43,149 bases of DNA from an uncultured Bacteroides sp. (GTDB lineage: Bacteria > Bacteroidota > Bacteroidia > Cytophagales > Cyclobacteriaceae): positions 1 to 43,149 of the forward strand of contig CABHOV010000004.1 of the NCBI GenBank assembly GCA_902168185.1, written 5' to 3'. The notes under the pieces are model-generated. The model was not told where the DNA came from. It saw only the letters and a list, made by a program, of their open reading frames with translations, and did not search any database. Position numbers and translations under genes: made by a program. Positions 1 to 7,451 of the stretch are shown here, in pieces; position 1 is the first letter of the stretch, and each line of letters starts with the position of its first letter.

Positions 1-49
1 GTGAGTTGATGTTTCTTATTAATATTGCAACCCCAATTTTTGGGTAGTT

Positions 50-124
50 CGGGGTGTAGCGCAGCCCGGTTAGCGCACCACGTTAGGGACGTGGGGGTCG
101 GATGTTCGAATCATCTCACCCCGA
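50..124 (+). tRNA. tRNA-Pro, anticodon AGG
   Basis: The cloverleaf folds by eye. The acceptor stem CGGGGTG pairs with CACCCCG, the D arm is present, and the anticodon stem CCACG/CGTGG encloses the loop TTAGGGA. A T arm with TTCGAAT and discriminator A73 follow. The loop places AGG at positions 34-36 (bases 85-87), reading CCU proline codons. No 3' CCA is encoded, so it must be added by the CCA-adding enzyme. The body closely resembles bacterial tRNA-Pro, but A34 is unusual (see findings). A stem-loop terminator follows at 149-180, so it appears to be a single-gene unit. Confidence 0.93.
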
Positions 125-148
125 CTTTGAGACAATCAATTGTCGGAA

Positions 149-184
149 AAACCCTTTATATCGTATGATGTAAAGGGTTTTTTA
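149..184 (+). terminator. Rho-independent terminator after tRNA-Pro
   Basis: An inverted repeat of AAACCCTTTA with TAAAGGGTTT encloses a loop of about 11 nt and is followed by a T-rich tract. It lies 25 bp downstream of the tRNA. Confidence 0.8.
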
Positions 185-229
185 TTTTCTCTTATACCAA
201 TTTGTTTCGTTTTGTTCAATAGAAGTGTA

Positions 230-244
230 CCTATTCGGTGCCCT
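230..244 (+). repeat. 15-bp direct repeat, left copy
   Basis: CCTATTCGGTGCCCT occurs here and identically at 3223-3237. The two copies bracket the peptidase/lipoprotein/GHKL-remnant segment next to the tRNA. They look like recombination or attachment repeats of an element that inserted beside the tRNA, but no integrase gene is present. Confidence 0.6.
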
Positions 245-365
245 GTTTTACTATACTATATTTAGGGCAGTGAATGTTATATAGTTATCTGGGTATTAAA
301 TTAATGAATCATAACTTTTGATTCTTTTAGTGTAAACATGATAATGCTTCAACGTGCCGGAGACC

Positions 366-407
366 GTAATTAAAAAAGGAGACTTTAAAACCTCCTTTTT
401 TAATTAC
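366..407. terminator. Bidirectional terminator, 16-bp perfect stem
   Basis: The 16-base arms 366-381 and 392-407 are perfectly complementary, containing AAAAAAGGAG and CTCCTTTTTT, around a 10-base loop. It lies 4 bp beyond the stop of the minus-strand lipoprotein gene and would terminate that transcript. The A/T flanks allow it to work in either direction. Confidence 0.8.
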
Positions 408-410
408 AAA

Positions 411-947
411 TCAATTAGCAACCTCAAAAAATCTCTTATAAAAAAGATCTCCCCATTGAATATAAAATGGGTAAGTCACGATATCCCATTTAACGACACC
501 GTTATATGTGATTTTAGTTACATATATAGATTCACTATTGTCGGTATACTTTTTATCAACAAAAGTCTCAACGGTATCGATGTTATTAAAATCATTTTTA
601 TCCCATTGGATCAGCGTTTTTGTCGTTTGCGATTGACGTCCTTCACCCTCATCAGCATACACTTTTATCCCATATTCTTCTTTGCTATTTTTGAAAAATT
701 CAAATTTTCTTGGAGCACTTAAATTCGGAAAATACACCTCGGTCTTCTCTCCATTTTTTAACCAAAACAGTCGTATACTATCTTTTATGTAATGACCTTC
801 CGTTGTCGGATCAAGCAAATTTTTTCCCTCGGCATTTTTTACCGAAAAATAATAGTCAACATTAACATCAGTATTACCGGGATCATCCTTACAAGATGAT
901 AAAAAGGTGATTGCTACAATTGATAATATTACTAAGAATTTATTCAT
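411..947 (-). CDS. Small lipoprotein of unknown function, downstream of a C10 peptidase
   Basis: The 178-residue protein starts with a lipoprotein signal: a hydrophobic stretch from about residue 4 to 16, then the lipobox LSSC at about 16-19 followed by K-D-D. It is therefore probably lipidated and exported. The rest is hydrophilic with alternating aromatic and charged residues, which suggests a beta-rich fold, and I recognise no family. It lies 11 bp downstream of the C10 peptidase gene on the same strand and shares its terminator, so the two are very likely co-transcribed. Other C10 peptidases (streptopain/SpeB with Spi, Bacteroides bfp/bfi) sit next to small proteinaceous inhibitors. By analogy, and only as inference, this could be the cognate inhibitor. 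Confidence 0.8.
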   Translation of the reverse strand: MNKFLVILSIVAITFLSSCKDDPGNTDVNVDYYFSVKNAEGKNLLDPTTEGHYIKDSIRLFWLKNGEKTEVYFPNLSAPRKFEFFKNSKEEYGIKVYADEGEGRQSQTTKTLIQWDKNDFNNIDTVETFVDKKYTDNSESIYVTKITYNGVVKWDIVTYPFYIQWGDLFYKRFFEVAN

Positions 948-958
948 AACGTTTTAGT

Positions 959-2191
959 TTACGGTCTTCTGATGTTGATCACCTGATGTTGATCAATATT
1001 GTAGGTCCGTCCCGGAGGATTAAAATTGCTTGAGCTATACCACCCATTGTCCTGACCACCCCAACCCCAATTCATATTTAACCCGGCAGTATATCCAGTA
1101 TATTGAGCTGTCCATTCTCCCGGAGTATTAGGATCAGATGCGCATGTATAATACATAATTTCATTCATTCCATCAGCTACCCACAAATGTCCATTTTTTG
1201 AACCAAAAATCCACCATTGGGTTGAACGTGATCCGCCTAATAGTACAGGCCTGTGACCTTGTATACAATCGCTTGCTGTCCAATAATTGTAGGTACCATC
1301 GCTTGCCATTGGATAACCGTAGCTTGCAAGCGTGCCTTTAACATTATGATAATTAGCTCCACTACCGTCACATCCATAAGACATCTCTACCCGATCACCT
1401 ATATCTGCTAGTAATCGTGCAACCTCACCAGTAGGTGAATTACCTGCTGGCATTTGTGACCAATCAAAAGCCGTCGGAAATTGAAAAAACCTCATGATCT
1501 GGCCAGTAGCAGTTGCTACACATCCTGTTGGTGCTCTCCCATTTGAATATTCTGTACATCCTAACAGAGGACAGTTATTATTGTAACCAACTCCTTGATC
1601 CCAATTAGTCACAACTAAAGGATTAACACGGGTGATTTGCTGATAGCCACTATCACCATTATTGCAATCACCTTCATACCAAGTTTCTTGTGTTTTGGCA
1701 TTTGCACCACGTCTTGTATTACCCGCTATTGGATGCAGTTTTTTAAAACCATTATCCCAAACACGATTTAGTATATCGTCTTGTTCTGGATTGTCTGTTC
1801 TAATTTGCTGTATAGTATTGTGCACAGCCTCCAACCAATTTAGCAATCCTTCGGGCAATACCTTCTCTTTAATTGAAAATGAATTGTTTTCCGAATATGC
1901 AAGTATAGGGTCGATCCGTCTGTCAGCAGCTAAAATAATGAAACCGCCACCATCATAGTTGATGATATACATCGATGGTAGATTACTGTCAGGCTGAACA
2001 ACGAGATGTGCTTTTACTTCTCGCTGCTCCCTGATATCATTAACATGATCGGTTAAAGGTGCTTGGACAGTGGCAAATTTCAGAGCATCTTCTAAAGTCA
2101 CAAAATTTTTGTCGACAGGGGTTGTGTCACTCTCTTGACATCCCTCAAATAGTAGTAACAAAACGAAGGTAAGTAGGTAAATTTTTCTCAT
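959..2191 (-). CDS. C10 (streptopain-like) cysteine peptidase, lipoprotein
   Basis: The protein has 410 residues. Residues 1-18 form a lipoprotein signal ending FEGC (Cys18). An N-terminal propeptide/inhibitor-like region (about 30-150) contains the segment INYDGGGFIILAADRR typical of C10 proregions. The mature domain shows the nucleophile motif PTGCVATATGQIM (Cys224), the catalytic His in GHLWVADG (His335), and the C-terminal NWGWGG..NGWY signature (about 374-385). The family makes secreted broad-specificity cysteine proteases activated by removal of the proregion. The enzyme is probably anchored to the outer membrane. It heads a two-gene unit with the small lipoprotein 411-947, and a hairpin lies just upstream of the start. 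It sits in an accessory segment bounded by 15-bp repeats, suggesting acquisition by transfer. Confidence 0.9.
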   Translation of the reverse strand: MRKIYLLTFVLLLLFEGCQESDTTPVDKNFVTLEDALKFATVQAPLTDHVNDIREQREVKAHLVVQPDSNLPSMYIINYDGGGFIILAADRRIDPILAYSENNSFSIKEKVLPEGLLNWLEAVHNTIQQIRTDNPEQDDILNRVWDNGFKKLHPIAGNTRRGANAKTQETWYEGDCNNGDSGYQQITRVNPLVVTNWDQGVGYNNNCPLLGCTEYSNGRAPTGCVATATGQIMRFFQFPTAFDWSQMPAGNSPTGEVARLLADIGDRVEMSYGCDGSGANYHNVKGTLASYGYPMASDGTYNYWTASDCIQGHRPVLLGGSRSTQWWIFGSKNGHLWVADGMNEIMYYTCASDPNTPGEWTAQYTGYTAGLNMNWGWGGQDNGWYSSSNFNPPGRTYNIDQHQVINIRRP

Positions 2192-2195
2192 AACA

Positions 2196-2224
2196 TTTTA
2201 GAAATTAAAGTATAATTTCTAAAA
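2196..2224 (-). promoter_or_regulatory. Hairpin just upstream of the C10 peptidase start codon
   Basis: TTTTAGAAAT (2196-2205) is perfectly complementary to ATTTCTAAAA (2215-2224). In the minus-strand mRNA this makes a 10-bp AT-rich stem with a 9-base loop ending four bases before the ATG at 2189-2191. A stem this close to the start could limit ribosome access in a temperature-dependent way. That function is inferred only from position and base pairing. Confidence 0.4.
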
Positions 2225-2439
2225 GTATAAAAATATACATATGATAGATTATATACTATATATTAATATTTTGTTAAGTGCGTAAATGATTATATGCGTT
2301 TAATCTTCTATTCGTTGTATTCAATCTATCACGTATAGTATATAAGTTTTGTCGCTGAAAAGAAATGCTACGTCTCATACTTAGGATGAATTAAAAATAA
2401 TTTTTTAATTTAGGTTAGCACGTTTCGGAAACTATATGA

Positions 2440-2907
2440 TGAACTCTGCCATACCACGGAATTGCTGTGCAGTCCATATTGAACCTTCACCAGTTTAGAA
2501 ACTGTGATCATCTCAGAAAATAATCCTAAACGATCCAAGGCAAAAACGTCCAATTCCCTTAGCACCAGTCTTTATCCTCCGTCAGTCTCATAGTTTAGGA
2601 GTTTATCACCCGTTTCTATTGGCATCCACCTTTGTTGGATAATAGCTTTAGTCATGCCGATTCCATTGTCAACAATATATAGTGACGGAGTACTAGAATG
2701 TTCATTGTGATTTAGGAAAATGATAAGACAATCCCGAGCATCATTATAAGAATTTTTGACAAGCTCTATTATAGCACCTTGAGCTGTAGCGAAGTTTTCC
2801 TGACCAATTAATTTCGCAGTTCGAGCCGTTACTGAAAAAGATACTTTTCCCTTTTTTTCCTCGTTGATGGAGTGGTAACATGTAGATGTTACTTTAATAA
2901 AATTCAC
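2440..2907 (-). pseudogene. Decayed GHKL (HSP90/MORC-like) ATPase fragment
   Basis: The first frame (stop at 2572) encodes an N-terminal GHKL fold. It has KVSFSVTARTAKLIGQENF, the N box GAIIELVKNSYNDA and the G1 box YIVDNGIGMT, then W-M as in the 'WM.IGTDNK' segment of related ATPases. After the stop, a shifted frame continues with KTGAKGIGRF, and after one extra T a third frame gives ALDRLG followed by SEMITVSK. These are the expected downstream motifs in the right order, so at least two frameshifts have destroyed a once longer gene. Homology is lost near 2440. Intact relatives are 500 residues or more and often occur in defence or mobile regions. The true start was probably near KGKVSFSV rather than at 2907. 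Confidence 0.75.
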
Positions 2908-3222
2908 AAAGCTTGATTGTAAGCATTTTGTGGAGAGAAGCTCAAAAGAAGCAACTTATCCTCAGTATAATTTTCCTTCGACATACTGAATAGCACCAAC
3001 AATAGATTTTGCCAATGTATTAAAACTTTACTTTGTACGACAGACTTTTAAGCTTACCAGTATCGAGCCTTATTATATGACTGACTATCATAGTCTGGAT
3101 ATATGATAGGTTGAAGCAAACATTATATATTCGTGTAAGTTTAAGAGTTCATTGAATTACTTCACAATCCAGCCCAACCGCTGGGATACATTTGGCATTC
3201 AACAAGCACAATATACACGTGC

Positions 3223-3237
3223 CCTATTCGGTGCCCT
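3223..3237 (+). repeat. 15-bp direct repeat, right copy
   Basis: This is identical to CCTATTCGGTGCCCT at 230-244 and lies 36 bp upstream of the tRNA-3'-end-like fragment. The pair delimits about 3 kb. Confidence 0.6.
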
Positions 3238-3261
3238 AAAATTGAAGTAGGATATAAGCAA

Positions 3262-3288
3262 GTCGGGTTAGTATCATCTCACCCGACC
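3262..3288 (+). repeat. Remnant resembling the tRNA-Pro 3' end (possible att site)
   Basis: Bases 3273-3287 (ATCATCTCACCCGAC) match the 3' end of the tRNA-Pro at 110-125, except that one C of the C run is missing. The flanking GTCGGGTTAG resembles the tRNA's D-arm/acceptor bases, but not enough to fold. This is what is left when an element integrates into a tRNA 3' end. A terminator follows, as after the intact tRNA. Confidence 0.5.
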
Positions 3289-3306
3289 TGTAATATTTCA
3301 TTTTCA

Positions 3307-3340
3307 AAAAAGCTCACAGTCTTAAAATTGTGAGCTTTTT
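3307..3340. terminator. Rho-independent terminator (probably for the astacin operon)
   Basis: AAAAAGCTCACA pairs with TGTGAGCTTTTT around a 10-base loop. It lies about 105 bp past the stop of the minus-strand astacin gene and is A/T-flanked on both sides, so it could serve either strand. Confidence 0.7.
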
Positions 3341-3444
3341 ATCCAAATCGGAGCTATAGAGATAGTTCATTCACTTAAAGTCCAACGTAAAATTGGTGTA
3401 TACATTTTGATGGAAAAGATCTTTCATTTTATTTAATACACGAC

Positions 3445-4380
3445 CTATTTACATGCTCCCTTTTCCGTACAGAATTTTGGATCACTGACGCACTCTCCAC
3501 ATGCCAAACAAACTGTTCCGAGACATTTGCAACGCCCTTTCCAACATGTGAATCCATCAGTACATTGCTGTTTGCATGGCTTGGCTGGGTACATATTATT
3601 AATAGCGGCAACGTCTTTATCACTTAATGCTTCCCTATTTCCGATTTCAGTATCATGAGATGCAGGAGGAATAAGAATGTCAATTGTATTTTCACCATTT
3701 TTCGAGAAAGCTGTTTTTCCATAATGCATTATCGACCCGTAATCATACTGACCGAAATCTGAAGCAATGTCAGTACGTTTATCAAATTGTTCAACTTTTC
3801 CATCTTCGATATTACTTTGGTTGATTTTAATATAGCGATCTCGATCTGAACGACTTTGCTCATGGAGCAATCCTGCAGCGTGTAATATTTCGTGAGCAAC
3901 TCCCCCTTTACCACATGCGCCTATTGTAACATCCTGTTTGCCACCGATCATTCCAAAATAGGATGAACAGCCTTCGCCTTCTATAAAATTCAAATAGTTA
4001 TTTTGTGCTTTTCTCGCCACCAGTTCCAAATTTGTAACTTTATTGATATGACCAATGGCCAATTGGATGTCGTTAAAGGACGGATGGTTTTGAGGTAATA
4101 CATAGTATATTTTATTATTCGGCCACAGCTTACCTATATCATCTACAACAAGTGCTCTTGTCGGTTTGACGTTACCTAAGATTATATCACCCTCCAGAAT
4201 TAGTTTCCCATCTATTATTTGGAGCGTCACCGATTGGCTGGGTTTGTTTGGATCAAATTGAACTTCATATGTTTCGACCGCATACGCTCCTTTTTTAAAA
4301 TGCTCCTGCGCGAGAGAGATATTGGCAGTGATTACAAGGATAATTGATACCGTAGCTGTAATTATTTTTGAAAGTTTCAT
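3445..4380 (-). CDS. Secreted astacin-family (M12A) zinc metallopeptidase
   Basis: I start at ATG 4378-4380. This gives a clean signal peptide MKLSKIITATVSIILV...SLAQ and avoids the 29-bp overlap with the upstream gene created by the longer reading. The protein has 311 residues. The zinc site HEILHAAGLLHEQSRSDRD matches the astacin consensus HExxHxxGxxHExxRxDRD (ligands His163, His167, His173; catalytic Glu164). The Met-turn SIMHY (about 216-220) supplies the astacin Tyr. A short Cys-rich tail (about ten cysteines after residue 268, EGF/knottin-like spacing) may bind carbohydrate or protein. It is the last gene of a four-gene minus-strand operon. A secreted endopeptidase acting outside the cell or at the envelope is well supported; its substrate is unknown. 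Confidence 0.92.
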   Translation of the reverse strand: MKLSKIITATVSIILVITANISLAQEHFKKGAYAVETYEVQFDPNKPSQSVTLQIIDGKLILEGDIILGNVKPTRALVVDDIGKLWPNNKIYYVLPQNHPSFNDIQLAIGHINKVTNLELVARKAQNNYLNFIEGEGCSSYFGMIGGKQDVTIGACGKGGVAHEILHAAGLLHEQSRSDRDRYIKINQSNIEDGKVEQFDKRTDIASDFGQYDYGSIMHYGKTAFSKNGENTIDILIPPASHDTEIGNREALSDKDVAAINNMYPAKPCKQQCTDGFTCWKGRCKCLGTVCLACGECVSDPKFCTEKGACK

Positions 4381-4405
4381 GTGATTGGGGGTTGTAAGTC
4401 TTAAT

Positions 4406-5752
4406 TCAAAACCGTGATTTTTTCTGGATGGCATACTTAAGTCCGAACTGCGGAACTACTCGGGTATCATCGTTACCTTGAAGAAATTTTTGCCCGCCTA
4501 CCGCTAACTCAAGCCATAAGCCTTCGTTGATCTTCATTTCTCCACCTATAGTATAGCGTATATACTCGCTTTTGTCTGTAGTCTCCCCGTTGATGGTAGC
4601 CTGACTGTATAGAAATTCCGCGGATAATCTTTTATCAGCTTTACCAAGTAACAACCTTCCGCCAGTAGAAAACTCCCACTTCAGCGGCATGGATTTATCT
4701 TTGTAGTTAATATAGCTTGCCTGGTATATAACCTGTGAACTTTTGGCAAGTGTTGAGTTGCTATTAGCAAGGCCAGGAATGCGACCGGCAATACCACCGA
4801 AGATACGCCAGTTGCGAAGTGATAAATCTTTAATGGTATTTTCTGCAGAGTTATACTTGGATCCTGCCTTTAATTGAATCACCAGGCGATTCCAATTCTC
4901 TTCGATGAAAATTTTCTTTTGCCGCTTTAATTCTTCGCTGAAATTTTCAGCAAACTCCTCTTCTTCTTCCCGTTCTGTAAATGTGAGTTTGGCGTTTTGG
5001 ACAATCAACATTGACAATGCATTGCTTTGAGCGCTATCAAGATTGATGTTGAAAGTCCCGAGCTTTTGCAATACGGTATCTTTCATAACGAAAGCATACA
5101 GTTGATTGTCCGTTGAATCATAGCGAAGGAGTCTGCTTCTATATCCACCGCCAAAGTATTGCAGTATTGCTACTTTTGTTTGTGATGATAATCTGGAGGT
5201 AGGAGTCAGTGAATTTAGAAATTGATTTACAACTTGCAGGTGTTTGTTTCGCTGGCCTGCAAATGACATCTGGTTAGCTATACTATCTTTGTTTGCGAGG
5301 TAGTCTGCAAAGAAATTTTGTAAAGCTATATTTGCTACCGGATCTGTTCTGTCAATCGGTGTCCAATTTATACCCCACGCTGCGAGTAAATTAGAGGAGT
5401 CTCCCTGTGCCGTTCCTATACTGATCTGTAAATTCTTTAGAGATTTATTCTTCTCCCAAAAGGAGCGTACTTTTAAAGCCTTTGCAAGGATACGATACGG
5501 TGCAATTTCCATTGCCAATCCTGGTTTCAGATTTCCATCCTGGTCAACATAATTTTGAATGCCAACCGCCAACTCCTTTACATTGCCCGGACGTACAACA
5601 TCATTGGAATTTATATCCAGTATAGAAAATGCAGTTATATCGGGTACGGAGAAATCGACATAGTAATCGTCAATAGTGATAGAATCGGGATTCTGTGCGT
5701 ATAGAGAGGCTCCTGCAAGTATACCTATACAGATGAGAATAATCTTTTTCAT
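4406..5752 (-). CDS. Exported protein, probably outer-membrane, unknown family
   Basis: The 448-residue protein has a signal peptide MKKIILICIGILAGASLYAQ. The middle part is helical and charged (an EEEEEF stretch near residue 265). The last 100 or so residues alternate hydrophobic and polar residues (e.g. RLSAEFLYSQATINGE, IRYTIGGEMKINEGLWLELAVGG) and end VVPQFGLKYAIQKKSRF, as in an outer-membrane beta-hairpin/barrel segment. I recognise no named family. It follows the small protein 5765-6115 by 12 bp and precedes the astacin gene by 25 bp, so it belongs to the same operon. It could be the surface anchor or transporter component for the exported peptidase (inference). Confidence 0.82.
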   Translation of the reverse strand: MKKIILICIGILAGASLYAQNPDSITIDDYYVDFSVPDITAFSILDINSNDVVRPGNVKELAVGIQNYVDQDGNLKPGLAMEIAPYRILAKALKVRSFWEKNKSLKNLQISIGTAQGDSSNLLAAWGINWTPIDRTDPVANIALQNFFADYLANKDSIANQMSFAGQRNKHLQVVNQFLNSLTPTSRLSSQTKVAILQYFGGGYRSRLLRYDSTDNQLYAFVMKDTVLQKLGTFNINLDSAQSNALSMLIVQNAKLTFTEREEEEEFAENFSEELKRQKKIFIEENWNRLVIQLKAGSKYNSAENTIKDLSLRNWRIFGGIAGRIPGLANSNSTLAKSSQVIYQASYINYKDKSMPLKWEFSTGGRLLLGKADKRLSAEFLYSQATINGETTDKSEYIRYTIGGEMKINEGLWLELAVGGQKFLQGNDDTRVVPQFGLKYAIQKKSRF

Positions 5753-5764
5753 ATATATAGGAGT

Positions 5765-6115
5765 TTAATTTGTGGCTTCTAAAAGTGCATCGTCAGAAAT
5801 TTTTACTGCCGCTTCTGCCGGGACATCGATCTGTCGCGTCCATACATTCAGAACTTTATTGTCCTGCGTCCAGGTTATCGTAACAGTAGCGGTCAACGTG
5901 CTTGTCGAGATATTGCCAAGTCTTATATCCCAGGAGTTAATGTCGTCATCAAGATTGACAGGGAGCCCCAATATATGGTTAGAGTTACCACCGGCCGAAC
6001 TTTTGGATTTAAAGGTGAGATCACCCACATATATATAGCTCCATACTGGTGCTTCTTCGACTTGTATATCAATTGATACAGGTTTGTCGGTTTTACTGAA
6101 TCGAATGAGTTCCAT
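5765..6115 (-). CDS. Small beta-rich protein of unknown function
   Basis: The 116-residue protein has no signal peptide or membrane segment and begins MELIRFSKTDKPVSIDIQVEE. Repeated alternating patterns (SIDIQVEEAPVWSYIYVG, STLTATVTITWTQDN) suggest a single beta-sandwich domain. I know no family for it. It lies in the operon 25 bp after the membrane protein and 12 bp before the outer-membrane-like protein. Its base composition matches its neighbours. Confidence 0.75.
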   Translation of the reverse strand: MELIRFSKTDKPVSIDIQVEEAPVWSYIYVGDLTFKSKSSAGGNSNHILGLPVNLDDDINSWDIRLGNISTSTLTATVTITWTQDNKVLNVWTRQIDVPAEAAVKISDDALLEATN

Positions 6116-6140
6116 AACGTTTTGATGAGTTTAGTGTATT

Positions 6141-6770
6141 TTATTTCTTTTCGTTTATAACTTTTGTTGCATATGGTACTATACCTATACCCAGCGATGC
6201 CAGTATAGGCCACAATTCTTCGAACTTAGGCACGGGTAGCCCTTTGATTGCGAAGTACATATAGTAAGAGGTGATGCAGATCGCAATGATCACCGCAGAG
6301 AGACCGGAGAAGAAAGCGATCAACCGACTGCTGCTTCTTTTTAATACGGGTTCCTCGGGTGTTTTTCCACCGGCTATAGCAACGGCTTGAAGCTGTTCTA
6401 CCTGGTCATCCGACATGTCTACAGAAAGAGCATCCGCTATTTTGTACTTGTCCTCCTTCAGCCAGCGCAGGAAATACCAAAGTAAGAGTATAAATAGAAT
6501 CACCGGCAACAGGATCATTATCCATTGGATGAAGTCGGGTTTTGCTATGCATTCTATGCAAGGCGGTACAGGAGGACGAGCAATGATTACACGCTTTATT
6601 GAATCGGATTTTTTCACCAAGGTCTCCAGGGATTTGTTTCCAGTGGTATTCAACTTAACAAGCTTACTTAAGCGATTCACGATCACTGTATCGGTTCCGG
6701 AAGATGACTGCGCGTGTGATGTATATACGCCTCCCAATAATAAAATCATGACGCAGATAATTGTTTTCAT
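6141..6770 (-). CDS. Membrane protein, first gene of the astacin operon
   Basis: The 209-residue protein has a signal peptide MKTIICVMILLLGGVYTSHAQ. An extracytoplasmic segment follows with a PPVPPCIECIAKP cysteine pair (about residues 68-80). There are then a transmembrane helix (about 83-104, WIMILLPVILFILLLWYFL), a cytoplasmic loop with a DDQVEQLQAVAIAGGKTPEEP segment, and two further helices (about 151-172 and 183-203). I recognise no family. The arrangement, a short periplasmic head with a three-helix membrane part, could suit a signalling or anchoring role. It heads the operon to the astacin gene and is divergent from the small-protein gene at 7001. The shared motif at 6899-6938 lies in its upstream region. 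Confidence 0.78.
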   Translation of the reverse strand: MKTIICVMILLLGGVYTSHAQSSSGTDTVIVNRLSKLVKLNTTGNKSLETLVKKSDSIKRVIIARPPVPPCIECIAKPDFIQWIMILLPVILFILLLWYFLRWLKEDKYKIADALSVDMSDDQVEQLQAVAIAGGKTPEEPVLKRSSSRLIAFFSGLSAVIIAICITSYYMYFAIKGLPVPKFEELWPILASLGIGIVPYATKVINEKK

Positions 6771-6898
6771 ATTAGTGTTTATTTAGACAACAGTATATTT
6801 TGAGGTTGCGCATCAGGGTTTATGATCTCTGATAACAGTATCAAAGTTCACTCGACAGAAGTCGTTTATCAACGTGAAAAGAGACGTATTTATACCGT

Positions 6899-6938
6899 GA
6901 AAAATCCCGTTTCGAACGCAGAGAGAATGTTGGAATAT
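6899..6938 (+). promoter_or_regulatory. Bipartite candidate operator, copy 1
   Basis: GAAAAATCCCGTT (6899-6911), then 20 bases, then GGAATAT (6932-6938). The identical blocks with identical spacing occur in the other divergent intergenic region at 8928-8967. The bases between are unrelated, so this looks like selected protein-binding sites rather than recent duplication. The obvious candidate binder is the NarL-type regulator encoded at 9051, which is inference. Confidence 0.6.
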
Positions 6939-7000
6939 AGCATTCAAATCAGGAGAGTATATCTCCTCTTAAAAGAAACTAACTCTAAAAACTAAGATGT

Positions 7001-7354
7001 ATGCAAAGAAGATTTAAACTCGGTGACAAAATTGCTTCGATCGAGCAGACACCATCGTTGAGGTTCTCTAATGATGGAACCCAGATGATTTTTACCTTTC
7101 CGGTAATTTCCACTGAACCACCCGACTCAGAATCAGAAGAGCCGCAAAACAGTAAGCGTCACACCCATCGTGATCTTTTCGAGCTTGCTGGTGGAACGGT
7201 CTTCAGTAACAGCTTGAAGGTTTCCCTCTCCAGTGTGAACAGAGACGAATCAGTATTAACGATGAGCATGAAAGTAAATTCAAAAGTGCCAGGTACAGGA
7301 GCAGCCTTTGCCAAGATTGTAAATGGCAGCAACGGTAACAGCCATCATTCATAG
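7001..7354 (+). CDS. Small 'KVPGTG' protein, partner of the first C11 peptidase
   Basis: The 117-residue protein has no signal peptide and no known domain. It is a paralogue of the protein at 9719-10096. Both have an N-terminal strand pattern (FKLGDKIASIEQTPSLRFS here, IRLTGETIGERVIKPQIKFS there). Both also have a C-terminal half ending in a hydrophobic strand plus the shared motif S/T-KVPGTG (MKVNSKVPGTGAAF here). The middle is acidic and low-complexity (EPPDSESEEPQNS). The gene converges on the C11 peptidase gene 7452-8846, as the second copy does on the second peptidase. The repeated pairing suggests a substrate, inhibitor or adaptor for the peptidase. A shared terminator lies between them. 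Confidence 0.78.
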   Translation: MQRRFKLGDKIASIEQTPSLRFSNDGTQMIFTFPVISTEPPDSESEEPQNSKRHTHRDLFELAGGTVFSNSLKVSLSSVNRDESVLTMSMKVNSKVPGTGAAFAKIVNGSNGNSHHS

Positions 7355-7379
7355 ATCCACTATTCTCTCTATAAATGAA

Positions 7380-7412
7380 AAAGCTATCTCATTCGAGGTA
7401 GCTTTCTTTTTG
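7380..7412. terminator. Bidirectional terminator between convergent genes
   Basis: AAAGCTATCTC (7380-7390) pairs with GAGGTAGCTTT (7395-7405), with one G-U pair and a 4-base loop. A T tract follows on the plus strand and an A tract precedes it, so it can end both convergent transcripts. Confidence 0.8.
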
Positions 7413-7451
7413 TTACTGACAACGGTGTTAAGAATATATATCAGAATATGC

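Larger units (their letters stand above)
2908..3444. other. Gene-poor stretch with attachment-like remnants
   Basis: This 537-bp AT-rich stretch has no convincing gene on either strand. It holds the right 15-bp repeat copy (3223-3237), a fragment resembling the tRNA-Pro 3' end (3262-3288) and a stem-loop terminator (3307-3340). Together these look like the right boundary of an inserted element. Confidence 0.5.

Noticed and set aside
354-722. 122-residue plus-strand reading frame over the small lipoprotein gene
   Set aside because: It is the antisense shadow of the lipoprotein gene, begins inside the terminator and has no domain or signal.
4381-4434. N-terminal extension of the astacin protein
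   Set aside because: It would overlap the upstream gene and bury the signal peptide, which begins at the ATG at 4380.
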